This document shows, one piece after another, positions 40,686-48,994 of a stretch of 64,000 nucleotides of DNA. Position 1 is the stretch's first letter. Every line of letters begins with the position of its first letter. This DNA comes from CAWGHZ01 sp963822575. Its GTDB lineage: Bacteria; Pseudomonadota; Alphaproteobacteria; MPNO01; DASWLB01. The stretch lies in assembly GCA_963822575.1 (NCBI GenBank), contig CAWGHZ010000004.1:682001-746000 (forward strand), read 5' to 3'. The translations under genes and the position numbers were made by a program. The notes under the pieces are model-generated. The model did not search any database, was not told the origin of the DNA, and was given only the letters and a program-made list of their open reading frames with translations.

Positions 40686-43349
40686 CTACAGCGTCCGGGC
40701 GACCTCGACCACCTCGTAGCACTCGATCACGTCGCCGACCTTGATGTCCTGGTAGTTCTCGAAGGCCATTCCGCATTCGAAGCCCTCGCGTACCTCGCGG
40801 ACCTCGTCCTTGAAGCGCTTGAGGGTCGACAGCGTCCCTTCGTGGATCACCACGTCGTCGCGCAGGAGCCGCACCTTGTTGCCGCGGCGCACGACGCCGT
40901 CGGTCACGCGGCAGCCGGCGACGTTGCCCACCTTTGTGATGCGGAACACCTCCTGGATGCGGGCGTTGCCGAGCAGGTTCTCGCGCATCGACGGCGCGAG
41001 CATGCCCGACAGCATCTTCTTCATGTCGTCGGTCACGTCGTAGATGATCGAGTAGTAGCGGATCTCGACCCCGTCGCGCCGGGCGCGGTCGCGCGCCTGC
41101 GGGTTGGCGCGCACGTTGAACCCGATCACCAGCGCCTCCGACGCCTTCGCGAGCGCGATGTCGGACTCGCTGATGCCGCCGACCGCGGAGTGCAGGATGT
41201 GCATCTTCACCTCGTCGGTGGAGAGATGATCGAGGCTCGCCGTCAGCGCCTCGGCCGAGCCCTGCACGTCGGTCTTGATGACGACCGGCAGCTCCTTCGC
41301 CTCGCCGGCGGCGATGCGCGAGAACATCTGTTCCAGCGTGCCGCGCTGCGAGGCGGCTGAAGCCGCGTTGCGGTCGCGCCGCTGGCGGTAGTCGGTGATC
41401 TCGCGCGCGCGCGATTCGTTCTCGACGACGGAGAACTCGTCGCCGGCGTGCGGCACGGCGTTGAGGCCCAGCACCTCGACCGGCATCGACGGCAGCGCCT
41501 CGTCGATCGGCTTGCCGTCGTCGCCCAGCATGGCCCGCACGCGGCCCCATTCCGAGCCCGCGACCAGGATATCGCCCTGTTCCAGCGTGCCGCGCTGGAC
41601 CAGGAGCGTCGCCACCGCGCCGCGGCCCTGCTCCAGCTTCGCCTCGATCACCACGCCCCCGGCGGGACGGTCGGGGTTGGCGGTGAGCTCCATCACCTCG
41701 GCCTGCAGCGCGATCGCCTCGACCAGCTTCTCGAGGCCGATCCCCTGGGTGGCCGACACCTCGACGTCGAGTATGTCGCCGCCCATCTCCTCGACCACCA
41801 GCTCGTGCTGCAACAGCCCCTGGCGGACGCGGTTGGCGTCGGCCCCGGGCTTGTCGATCTTGTTGATGGCAACGATGATCGGCGCGCCGGCCGCCTTCGC
41901 GTGGTCGATCGCCTCGACCGTCTGCGGCATGATGCCGTCGTCGGCGGCTACCACCAGCACCACGATGTCGGTGACGCCGGCGCCGCGCGCGCGCATGGCG
42001 GTGAACGCCTCGTGGCCCGGCGTGTCGATGAAGGTGACCTTGGCGCCGGTCGGCAGCGTAACCTGGTAGGCGCCGATATGCTGGGTGATGCCGCCCGCCT
42101 CGCCGGCCACGACGTTGGTCTTGCGCAGCGCGTCGAGCAGCGAGGTTTTGCCGTGGTCGACGTGGCCCATGACGGTGACGACGGGGGGGCGCGCCTGCAA
42201 TTCAGTCTCCACGTCCTCGCCGCCCTTGAGCCCGATCTCGACGTCGGCCTCGGACACACGCCGGGCGCGGTGGCCGAACTCGGCGACCACCAGCTCGGCG
42301 GTGTCGGCGTCTATGGTCTGGGTGATGGTCGCCATCACGCCAATCTTCATCAGCACCTTGACGACCTCGGCGCCGCGCTCGGCCATGCGGTTGGCGAGAT
42401 CCTGCACCGAGATCGTCTCGGGCAGGATCACCTCGCGCAGCACCTTGGACGATTCCTGCAGGCGCTGCTGCTGCAGCCGCCGCTCGCGCTCGCGCGCGCG
42501 GCGCATCGAGGCGAGCGAGCGGACGCGCTCGCCCTCGTCGCCCTCGAGCGCCTGGCTGATGGTGAGCTTGCCGGTGCGCCGGCGCGGCTCGCCGCGGCGG
42601 GCAGGCGTCGGACGGCGCACCTCCGGGCGGCCGCCGGGACGGCGGCGACGAGCGGCCTCGTCTTCCTCTTCGCCCTCTGCCTCCTCGGGCGTCGCCTCGC
42701 GCGCGGCCGGCGCCTTGGGCGCCTCGGCGCCGGGCGCCTTGGCCTCGGCAGGGGCGGCGGGCGCCTCCGCGGCCGGCGCCCCGGCCGGCTCGGCCTCGCC
42801 TGTGCCCGACGCGGCCTCGGCGGTCGCGGGCTCGACGGTGGGCGCGGCCTCGATGCGGAACGCCTCCTCCGTGGCGCGGCGGGCGGCCGCCTCGCGCTCC
42901 GCGGCTTGGGCGGCGCGGCGCGCCTCGTCGGCTTCCTGCTCGGCCAGGCGGCGCATCTCCTCGACGACCTGGCGCTCGATCTCGTCCGTCCGCTTGGCGC
43001 CCTGCAGCGCGCGGGCGCGCGCGGCGCGCTCCTCCTCGGTCAGGGTGCGGAGCGGCGCGGGAACCTCCGGGCCGGTGGCGGGCTCGATGGTCGGGGCCTC
43101 CGGAGCCTCTTCGGGCTCGGCCGGGGCCCGGCGGCCCTTGACCTCGGTCATCACGCCGCCTTCGCCCTGCTGGAAGGTGCGCTTGCGGCGAACCTCGACC
43201 GATACGGACTTGGAGCGGCCGTGCGAGAAGTTTTGGCGCACCTGGCCGGCGTCCACTGTCTTGCGCAGCTCGAGCCGGCTCGGGCGGTTCAGCCCGAGCG
43301 GCTTGCGGCCGCCTTCCTGCTTGGCTTCGTTCTCGTTGGCTTCCGTCAT
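40686..43349 (-). CDS. infB: Translation initiation factor IF-2
   Basis: 887 residues. Alphaproteobacterial form with a long N-terminal region: an IF2 N-associated segment (NRPSRLELRKTVDAGQVRQN), a Pro/Ala/Glu-rich stretch and the IF2_N domain (LPETISVQDLANRMAERGAE). The G domain follows, with VVTVMGHVDHGKTSLLDAL, FIDTPGHEAFTAMRARG and NKIDKPGAD, then domains II-IV. It brings fMet-tRNA to the ribosome. The ATG at 43349 lies one base after the ylxR stop. Confidence 0.97.
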   Translation of the reverse strand: MTEANENEAKQEGGRKPLGLNRPSRLELRKTVDAGQVRQNFSHGRSKSVSVEVRRKRTFQQGEGGVMTEVKGRRAPAEPEEAPEAPTIEPATGPEVPAPLRTLTEEERAARARALQGAKRTDEIERQVVEEMRRLAEQEADEARRAAQAAEREAAARRATEEAFRIEAAPTVEPATAEAASGTGEAEPAGAPAAEAPAAPAEAKAPGAEAPKAPAAREATPEEAEGEEEDEAARRRRPGGRPEVRRPTPARRGEPRRRTGKLTISQALEGDEGERVRSLASMRRARERERRLQQQRLQESSKVLREVILPETISVQDLANRMAERGAEVVKVLMKIGVMATITQTIDADTAELVVAEFGHRARRVSEADVEIGLKGGEDVETELQARPPVVTVMGHVDHGKTSLLDALRKTNVVAGEAGGITQHIGAYQVTLPTGAKVTFIDTPGHEAFTAMRARGAGVTDIVVLVVAADDGIMPQTVEAIDHAKAAGAPIIVAINKIDKPGADANRVRQGLLQHELVVEEMGGDILDVEVSATQGIGLEKLVEAIALQAEVMELTANPDRPAGGVVIEAKLEQGRGAVATLLVQRGTLEQGDILVAGSEWGRVRAMLGDDGKPIDEALPSMPVEVLGLNAVPHAGDEFSVVENESRAREITDYRQRRDRNAASAASQRGTLEQMFSRIAAGEAKELPVVIKTDVQGSAEALTASLDHLSTDEVKMHILHSAVGGISESDIALAKASEALVIGFNVRANPQARDRARRDGVEIRYYSIIYDVTDDMKKMLSGMLAPSMRENLLGNARIQEVFRITKVGNVAGCRVTDGVVRRGNKVRLLRDDVVIHEGTLSTLKRFKDEVREVREGFECGMAFENYQDIKVGDVIECYEVVEVARTL

Positions 43350-43350
43350 G

Positions 43351-43986
43351 TCACTTCCGTACCGTTTTCGACTCACTGGACCGGAACCCGGCGAGACGCG
43401 CGGTCTCGCGCAAGAAGCTCTCGGCCATCGATCCCCGCTCCAGCGCCGCGTGGACCACCGTTTCGCGCCCGAACGCCCGGGCCAGCTCCGCCACCGTGAA
43501 CAGCACCACCTCGGGCCGTCCCACCGCCATCGTGCGCAACCTGTCGCGCCCGCCGGGCGCCGCATCGCTCGCCTGGATCACCACGCCGGCCCGATCCCTG
43601 GCGATCAGCGACCGCACCTTCTCGAAGCCGCAAACCGCGAGGCCGGCGCGGCGGGCCATGCCGATCAGGTCGAGACAACGCCGGGCAAGCAACCCCTCCA
43701 CCCGCTCGGCAAGATCGGGCGCCACCTCGACGCGCGCCCGGGCCGCCTTCTGAAACGCGCCGCGCGCCACGGCGGTGGCCACTATATCGCGACGCGCCGT
43801 CAACCACAAACCGCGTCCCGGCAGGCGCCCGTCGACGTCGGGAACGACCTCGCCCGCAGGCGAGACGACGAACCGTATCATGGCGCGTGCATCCCCCAAT
43901 TCGCGGCTGACGAGGCAGCGCCGCTCGGGCGCGGACCGCGCACGCGGGCGCGGCGCGTCGTCGGGGCGCGTCTCGGCGGCGAGCAT
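43351..43986 (-). CDS. YlxR/DUF448 RNA-binding protein fused to an L7Ae-like domain
   Basis: 211 residues. The N-terminal DUF448 domain has ERRCLVSRELGDARAMIRFV and DGRLPGRGLWLTARRD, a predicted RNA-binding fold. The C-terminal half (LARRCLDLIGMARRAGLAVC, then GFEKVRSLI) is an L7Ae/L30e-like module, a fusion common in alphaproteobacteria. Lies between nusA and infB as usual; YlxR-type proteins are linked to RNase P and transcription control. Confidence 0.92.
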   Translation of the reverse strand: MLAAETRPDDAPRPRARSAPERRCLVSRELGDARAMIRFVVSPAGEVVPDVDGRLPGRGLWLTARRDIVATAVARGAFQKAARARVEVAPDLAERVEGLLARRCLDLIGMARRAGLAVCGFEKVRSLIARDRAGVVIQASDAAPGGRDRLRTMAVGRPEVVLFTVAELARAFGRETVVHAALERGSMAESFLRETARLAGFRSSESKTVRK

Positions 43987-44003
43987 TAAGTGGGCTCCGA
44001 TCG

Positions 44004-45590
44004 CTACTCCTCCTCCGCCGGGGCAGGCTCGTCCGCCGCGTCCGTTCCGCCGCGCTCGTCGGCGAACCAGTGGGCGCGGCAGGCCATGATGATGTCGTTG
44101 GCGAACTCCTCGCTGATGCCGTGGCTGCGCAGCAGCCCGTCGGCAGCATCGGAAAGCTCGAACCCGGCATATTCCGCCAGCTCGTCGCGCGTCTTCACCC
44201 CCGCCTCGCCGAGCGTGACCAGCATCCCCGGCGTTAGGCCCGGCACGGTGGCGAGGTCGTCGGAGACGCCCAGTTCCTTGCGTCGCTCGGTCAACTTCTT
44301 CTCCTGTTCGCTGAGGTAGGCCTGGGCCCGGGCCCGCAGCTCGTTGGCGATCTCCTCGTCGAACCCCTCGACGGACAGAATGTCCTCCATCGGCACGAAG
44401 GCGACGTCCTCGACAGTGGTGAAGCCTTCGGTCACCAACAGGTGCGCGAGCACGTCGTCCACGTCGAGCGCGTCGATGAAGAGCTGCGACCGGGCGCGGA
44501 ACTCCTGCTGGCGGCGCTCCGACTCCTCGTCCTCGGTCAGGATGTCGATGTCCCAGCCGGTGAGCTGCGAGGCGAGGCGCACGTTCTGGCCGCGCCGCCC
44601 GATGGCGAGCGAAAGCTGGTCCTCGGGCACGACGACCTCGATCGACCGGCGCTCCTCGTCGAGCACCACCTTGGTCACCTCGGCCGGGGCAAGCGCGTTG
44701 ACCACGAAGGTCGCCGGGTCGGGCGACCACTGGATGATGTCGATCTTCTCGCCCTGCAGCTCTCCGACCACCGCCTGGACGCGCGAGCCGCGCATGCCGA
44801 CGCAGGCGCCGACCGGGTCGATCGAGGAATCGTGCGAGGTGACGGCGATCTTGGCGCGGCTGCCGGGGTCGCGCGCGACCGACTTGATCTCGATGATCCT
44901 GTCGTAGATCTCGGGCACCTCCTGGGCGAACAGCTTGGCCATGAATTGCGGGTGGGCGCGCGACAGGAAGATCTGCGGCCCGCGCGTCTCGCGGCGCACG
45001 TCGTAGAGATAGGCGCGCACGCGGTCGCCGAGCTTGAACGGCTCGCGCGGGATCTGGTCGTCCTTCCTGAGGATCGCCTCGGCGCGGCCGAGGTCGACCG
45101 TCACGCCCATGTAGTCGGTGCGCTTGACCAGCCCGTTGACGATCTCGCCGACGCGGTCCTTGTACTCGTCGTACTGGCGCTGGCGCTCGGCATCGCGCAC
45201 CTTTTGCACGATCACCTGCTTCGCGGTCTGGGCGGCGATGCGGCCGAAATCGACCGGCGGCAGCGGCTCGACGATGAAGGCGCCCGCCTCGAGCGCGGGA
45301 TCGCGCTTCTTCGCCTCCTCGACCGTGATCTGGGTCGCCTCGTTCTCGACCGTCTCGACCACCTCGGTATAGCGGGCGAGGCGGATGTCGCCCGTCTTGC
45401 GGTCGATGATGGCACGCACGTCGTGCTCGTGGCCGTAGCGCGACCGGGCGGCCTTCTGGATGGCCTGCTCCATCGCGTCGATGACCTCCTCGCGGTCGAT
45501 GCCCTTCTCGCGGGCGACGGCGTCGGCCACCTGGATGATCTCGATGCGGTCGAACCCGCCGGTCGTGATCGATTCGAGATTGGTGTTCAT
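44004..45590 (-). CDS. nusA: Transcription termination/antitermination factor NusA
   Basis: 528 residues. N-terminal RNAP-binding domain (GIDREEVIDAMEQAIQKAAR), S1 domain (YKDRVGEIVNGLVKRTDYMG), two KH domains (VGACVGMRGSRVQAVVGELQ) and acidic repeat-like C-terminal domains with HhH-like helices (LATVPGLTPGMLVTLGEAGV). The start overlaps the rimP stop (ATGA). Binds nascent RNA and polymerase; rimP-nusA co-translation is the typical arrangement. Confidence 0.97.
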   Translation of the reverse strand: MNTNLESITTGGFDRIEIIQVADAVAREKGIDREEVIDAMEQAIQKAARSRYGHEHDVRAIIDRKTGDIRLARYTEVVETVENEATQITVEEAKKRDPALEAGAFIVEPLPPVDFGRIAAQTAKQVIVQKVRDAERQRQYDEYKDRVGEIVNGLVKRTDYMGVTVDLGRAEAILRKDDQIPREPFKLGDRVRAYLYDVRRETRGPQIFLSRAHPQFMAKLFAQEVPEIYDRIIEIKSVARDPGSRAKIAVTSHDSSIDPVGACVGMRGSRVQAVVGELQGEKIDIIQWSPDPATFVVNALAPAEVTKVVLDEERRSIEVVVPEDQLSLAIGRRGQNVRLASQLTGWDIDILTEDEESERRQQEFRARSQLFIDALDVDDVLAHLLVTEGFTTVEDVAFVPMEDILSVEGFDEEIANELRARAQAYLSEQEKKLTERRKELGVSDDLATVPGLTPGMLVTLGEAGVKTRDELAEYAGFELSDAADGLLRSHGISEEFANDIIMACRAHWFADERGGTDAADEPAPAEEE

Positions 45591-46090
45591 GGTTCCGTCC
45601 TGTCCTTCTCCGCGGCCGCTGCGGCCAGGAGCTCATCGGTGATGACCAGCTGCGCCTTCTGTACCTCGGCGAGCGGCACGCGATATTCCGTCCCATCGGT
45701 CAGAATGCGCACCGCGCCGTCCGCGGTGCCTTCGAGCTTGCCGCGGAAGCGGCGGCGCCCCTCGATGGGCCGCGCCGATTCAAGCTTCGCCTCGAAGCCG
45801 GCGAACCGGTCGAAATCGGCGGCCCGGGTGAGCGGCCGGTCGATGCCGGGCGAGGACACCTCCAGCGTATAGGCGCTGGCGATCGGGTCGGCGACGTCGA
45901 GGATGGGCGAGATCGCCCGGCTGATCTGCGCGCAATCCTCGACCGTCATCGCCGCGCCGTCGTGGCGCTCGGCCATCACTTGCAGGCGCGGGCTGCCCTT
46001 GGCGCCGGAAAGCTGCACGCGCACCAGGGCGTAGCCCATGTCCGCGAGCGGCGGCGCGATCAGCTCCTCGATCCGCTCGATGGCGGTCAT
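45587..46090 (-). CDS. rimP: Ribosome maturation factor RimP
   Basis: 167 residues. RIEELIAPPLADMGYALVRV and TVEDCAQISRAISPILD, then YTLEVSSPGIDRPLTRAADF, the family signature. Needed for 30S assembly. First gene of the rimP-nusA-ylxR-infB-rbfA-truB operon. A 150-base leader containing a terminator-like hairpin lies upstream (see 46141). Confidence 0.95.
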   Translation of the reverse strand: MTAIERIEELIAPPLADMGYALVRVQLSGAKGSPRLQVMAERHDGAAMTVEDCAQISRAISPILDVADPIASAYTLEVSSPGIDRPLTRAADFDRFAGFEAKLESARPIEGRRRFRGKLEGTADGAVRILTDGTEYRVPLAEVQKAQLVITDELLAAAAAEKDRTEP

Positions 46091-46140
46091 AATCCTCCGT
46101 CGCGGAGCGGGCGCCGGGCGGGGCCCGGACGCCAGGTAAT

Positions 46141-46164
46141 AAAAAAAGCGGGCCGTTGGCCCAC
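46141..46164 (-). terminator. Intrinsic terminator/possible attenuator in the rimP leader
   Basis: On the minus strand: stem GTGGGCC, loop AAC, stem GGCCCGC (7 bp including one G-U pair), followed by seven Ts. A second hairpin lies just upstream (46172-46190). It can end the metK-trmB transcript. It also sits between a candidate promoter (46209-46236) and rimP, so it may act as an attenuator. Confidence 0.75.
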
Positions 46165-46208
46165 TTTCTTCGCCGTCCCCGGGGAACGGCCTTTATCTTG
46201 TTGGTTGA

Positions 46209-46236
46209 AATATAGTGGCTCCTGCCGCCGGGGCAA
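46209..46236 (-). promoter_or_regulatory. Candidate promoter of the rimP-nusA-infB operon
   Basis: Minus strand: TTGCCC (46236-46231), 16-base spacer, TATATT (46214-46209). It lies just after the trmB stop codon in the only AT-rich patch of the gap. The transcript would start near 46202, ahead of the two hairpins. Box match only. Confidence 0.45.
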
Positions 46237-46243
46237 GGGGTTT

Positions 46244-46930
46244 TCAGCCTAGTTTTCGCGCGAAGCTCATGTACGCCGGGCGGCGGTGCGCGGCGAGCGC
46301 CTTCTCCTCGTAGCGCGTCCCGGGCCAGCCATCGGGCCGGACGAAGGTTTCGGAGACCAGCGCGAAGCTGCCCTCGGCTTCCGCGTGCTCGTGAATCCAG
46401 TCGCGATAGGACACGTCGTCGGTGGCGATGCGGAGCTCCGCACGGGGCACCAGCACGCGGGCGAGCGCGGCGAACCCGGCCTGCGACAGGAAGCGGCGCT
46501 TGTTGTGGCGCGCCTTGGGCCACGGATCGGGGAACAGCACGAAGGCGCGCGCGACCGATGCGGCGGGCAGGGCGGCGAGCAGCAGACGCGCATCGTCGCG
46601 GAAGACCCGGATGTTGGCGATCTGCTCCGCCGCGATCCGCGCGACGAGCTTCGCCACCCCGTCGGCGAAGGGCTCACAGCCGATCAAGCCAATATCCGGG
46701 CGCGCCGCGGCCTGCGCCGCCAGATGCTCGCCCGCGCCGAACCCGACCTCGAGCCAAATTTCGCGCGGCGCGGGATCGAAGAGCGACGCCGGGTCGAGCG
46801 TGCCCGCTCCGAGGACCGACACCTCAATCCGCGGCAGGAGCTCGGCCACCAAAGCGGCGCGGCCGGCCCGCAGCGGCCGGCCCTTGCGCCTTCCATAGAG
46901 CAGGCGCTGCGGCGCGTCCCCGCCGCTCAG
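46244..46930 (-). CDS. trmB: tRNA (guanine-N7)-methyltransferase
   Basis: About 228 residues. LYGRRKGRPLRAGRAALVAE begins the conserved part; IWLEVGFGAGEHLAAQA is the SAM site and VLFPDPWPKARHNKRR the family motif, with PGTRYEEKALA near the end. It makes m7G46 in tRNA. The start is odd: no ATG precedes the conserved region. The best placed codon is a CTG overlapping the metK TGA (CTGA at 46930-46927); an upstream GTG inside metK is the alternative. Both imply coupling to metK. Confidence 0.88.
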   Translation of the reverse strand: MSGGDAPQRLLYGRRKGRPLRAGRAALVAELLPRIEVSVLGAGTLDPASLFDPAPREIWLEVGFGAGEHLAAQAAARPDIGLIGCEPFADGVAKLVARIAAEQIANIRVFRDDARLLLAALPAASVARAFVLFPDPWPKARHNKRRFLSQAGFAALARVLVPRAELRIATDDVSYRDWIHEHAEAEGSFALVSETFVRPDGWPGTRYEEKALAAHRRPAYMSFARKLG

Positions 46931-48204
46931 CGCATCGCCGACTTGAGCCGGGGCGCGAGGTCGGTCCGCTCCCACGAGAACCCGCCATCGGACTCGGGCT
47001 TGCGCCCGAAATGGCCGTACGCGGCGGTGCGCCGGTAGATCGGCCGGTTGAGCTTGAGCGCCCGGCGGATCGCGGTCGGGCGCATCGGAAAGATCTCGGG
47101 CAGCAGCTTGACCAGCTTGTGCTCGTCCACCTTGCCGGTGCCGTGCAGGTCGACGCGGAGCGACATCGGGTCGGCCACGCCGATCGCGTAGGCGACCTGG
47201 ATGGTGCAGCGCTCGGCGAGGCCGGCCGCCACGACGTTCTTGGCGAGGTAGCGCGCGGCATAGGCGGCCGAGCGGTCGACCTTGGTCGGGTCCTTGCCCG
47301 AGAACGCGCCGCCGCCGTGCGGCGCGTAGCCGCCATAGGTGTCGACGATGATCTTGCGGCCGGTCAGCCCGCAATCGCCGTCCGGCCCGCCGATCACGAA
47401 GCTGCCGGTCGGGTTGACCAGGAAGTCCGACGGCTTCTTGGGCATCCAGCCCTCCGGCAGCGCCTCGGCCACGGTGTCGGCGATCAGGTCGCGCACCATG
47501 CCCGGCGTGTATTTCTTGCCGTTCCGCGTCGCGGCGTTGTGCTGGGTGGACACGACCACCTTGGTGCAGCCGACCGGCTTGTTGCCGACATAGCGCACCG
47601 TGACCTGGCTCTTGGCGTCGGGCTGCAGGTCGAAGAGCTGGCCGGAGCGGCGCTTGTCGGCCAGCACCTTCAGGATCTTGTGGGCGAAGAAGATCGGCGC
47701 CGGCATGAAGGTGTTCTTCTCGTACACCTCGCTCTCGGTGCAGGCGAAGCCGAACATCATGCCCTGGTCGCCGGCGCCCTCCTGGTCCTCCTCCGACTTG
47801 CGGGTGCGCGCATCGACGCCCATCGCGATGTCGGGCGACTGGCCGTGCAGCAGCACCTCGACGTCCGCGCCGGTGTAGGAGAACCCGTCCTGCTCGTAGC
47901 CGATGTCCTTCACCACGCCGCGCGCGATCTCGGCGATCATCTCGCGGTTGATGACGGCCGAATCGCCGAACTTGTGGAACAAGGGCGCTTGGCCGCGGCA
48001 CTCGCCGGCGACCACGATCTTGTTGGTGGTGGTCAGCGTCTCGCAGCCCAGCCGGGTGTTCGCCTTGCTGTCGTCGGCGATGCCGAGCTTCAGGTCGTTC
48101 GCCAGGAAGGCGTCGAGAATGGCGTCCGAAATCTGGTCGCAAACCTTGTCGGGGTGGCCTTCCGACACGGATTCGCTGGTAAACAAGTGCTCGCCGTCCT
48201 GCAC
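46927..48204 (-). CDS. metK: S-adenosylmethionine synthetase
   Basis: 425 residues from a GTG at 48204 with GGAGGAG six bases before it; a GTG six bases further upstream has no room for its own site. FTSESVSEGHPDKVCDQISD, GAGDQGMMFGFACTE and GGGAFSGKDPTKVDRSAAY are the canonical motifs. Supplies SAM, including for the downstream trmB. I see no known SAM riboswitch in the 180 bases upstream. Confidence 0.96.
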   Translation of the reverse strand: MQDGEHLFTSESVSEGHPDKVCDQISDAILDAFLANDLKLGIADDSKANTRLGCETLTTTNKIVVAGECRGQAPLFHKFGDSAVINREMIAEIARGVVKDIGYEQDGFSYTGADVEVLLHGQSPDIAMGVDARTRKSEEDQEGAGDQGMMFGFACTESEVYEKNTFMPAPIFFAHKILKVLADKRRSGQLFDLQPDAKSQVTVRYVGNKPVGCTKVVVSTQHNAATRNGKKYTPGMVRDLIADTVAEALPEGWMPKKPSDFLVNPTGSFVIGGPDGDCGLTGRKIIVDTYGGYAPHGGGAFSGKDPTKVDRSAAYAARYLAKNVVAAGLAERCTIQVAYAIGVADPMSLRVDLHGTGKVDEHKLVKLLPEIFPMRPTAIRRALKLNRPIYRRTAAYGHFGRKPESDGGFSWERTDLAPRLKSAMR

Positions 48205-48385
48205 GGTCACTCCTCCTTTTCGGATTATCGCAGCGGCAATGCCGGAATCGCCCCGTCGGGGGCCGCGCCGGACGCCGAATTGCGGCTCGCACCGAGCACG
48301 GATCACGCGCTGCATGTCAGCTGGCGCGGTGTTGTTGCAGCGATTGGGCCTCGGCGTCAAGCCCCGGAGCCGGATTCGTTCCAGC

Positions 48386-48848
48386 CTAGCTGGCGTCCGG
48401 CCGCGCGCCGCCGGCCAGCGACTTGATCAGCTCGAACACGCGTTTGCGCACGCGTTGGTCGGGGATGCGGTAATAGGCGCGGACCAGCTCCAGCGTCTCG
48501 CGCCGGCTCATCGCGTCGTGCTCGAACGGCGCCGGTTCCTCGGCGAGTTCCGGGCGCTGCCGCCGCGCCCGAACCGGCCGGCGGCATGTGCTCGAAGAAA
48601 TAGGACACCGGCACTTCGAGCACGCGCGAAAGCTGGTGCAGCCGGCTCGCCCCGATGCGGTTGGCGCCGCGCTCATACTTCTGCACCTGCTGGAAGGTGA
48701 GGCCGATGGCTTCGGCGAGCCGCTCCTGGCTCATCCCCATGAGGGTCCTGCGCTGTCGCAAGCGTCCGCCGACGTGCACGTCGACGGGGTTGGGTCGCCC
48801 CCGGCCACGCGGCGTGTGGCCCGAGTTGGCCCCTTCAGGCGTCTCCAT
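48386..48848 (-). CDS. XRE-family helix-turn-helix regulator (frameshifted in this sequence)
   Basis: About 153 residues once repaired. The HTH lies in LRQRRTLMGMSQERLAEAIG, then LTFQQVQKYERGANRIGASR, followed by LSRVLEVPVSYFFEHMPP. The first frame breaks at APGT; the second continues LAEEPAPFEHDAMSRRETLE to IKSLAGGARPDAS. Removing one T from plus-strand GAGTTC (48545-48550) joins them as AAAAPGLAEEPAPFEHDAM. Genes of this type recur between lnt and metK in Rhodospirillales. Target genes unknown; metK is the nearest candidate. The ATG at 48848 is chosen for the HTH-family length. Confidence 0.83.
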
Positions 48849-48994
48849 ATCTTTCCGCTTCCCACCCCCGAAATCGCGACCGGGCAACCGTTCGGGTTTC
48901 TGCTAGTGAGCCGCAACGCTCGATTGCAAGCTACGCCCCGGTATTCAACGACGGATACAGCCGTATGACATCATAGTCACAATTGTGACCGTCA

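Noticed and set aside
48205..48385. SAM-responsive riboswitch before metK
   Set aside because: I searched for the SAM-II and SAM/SAH core patterns I know and found none convincing; a strong ribosome-binding site is all that is clear.
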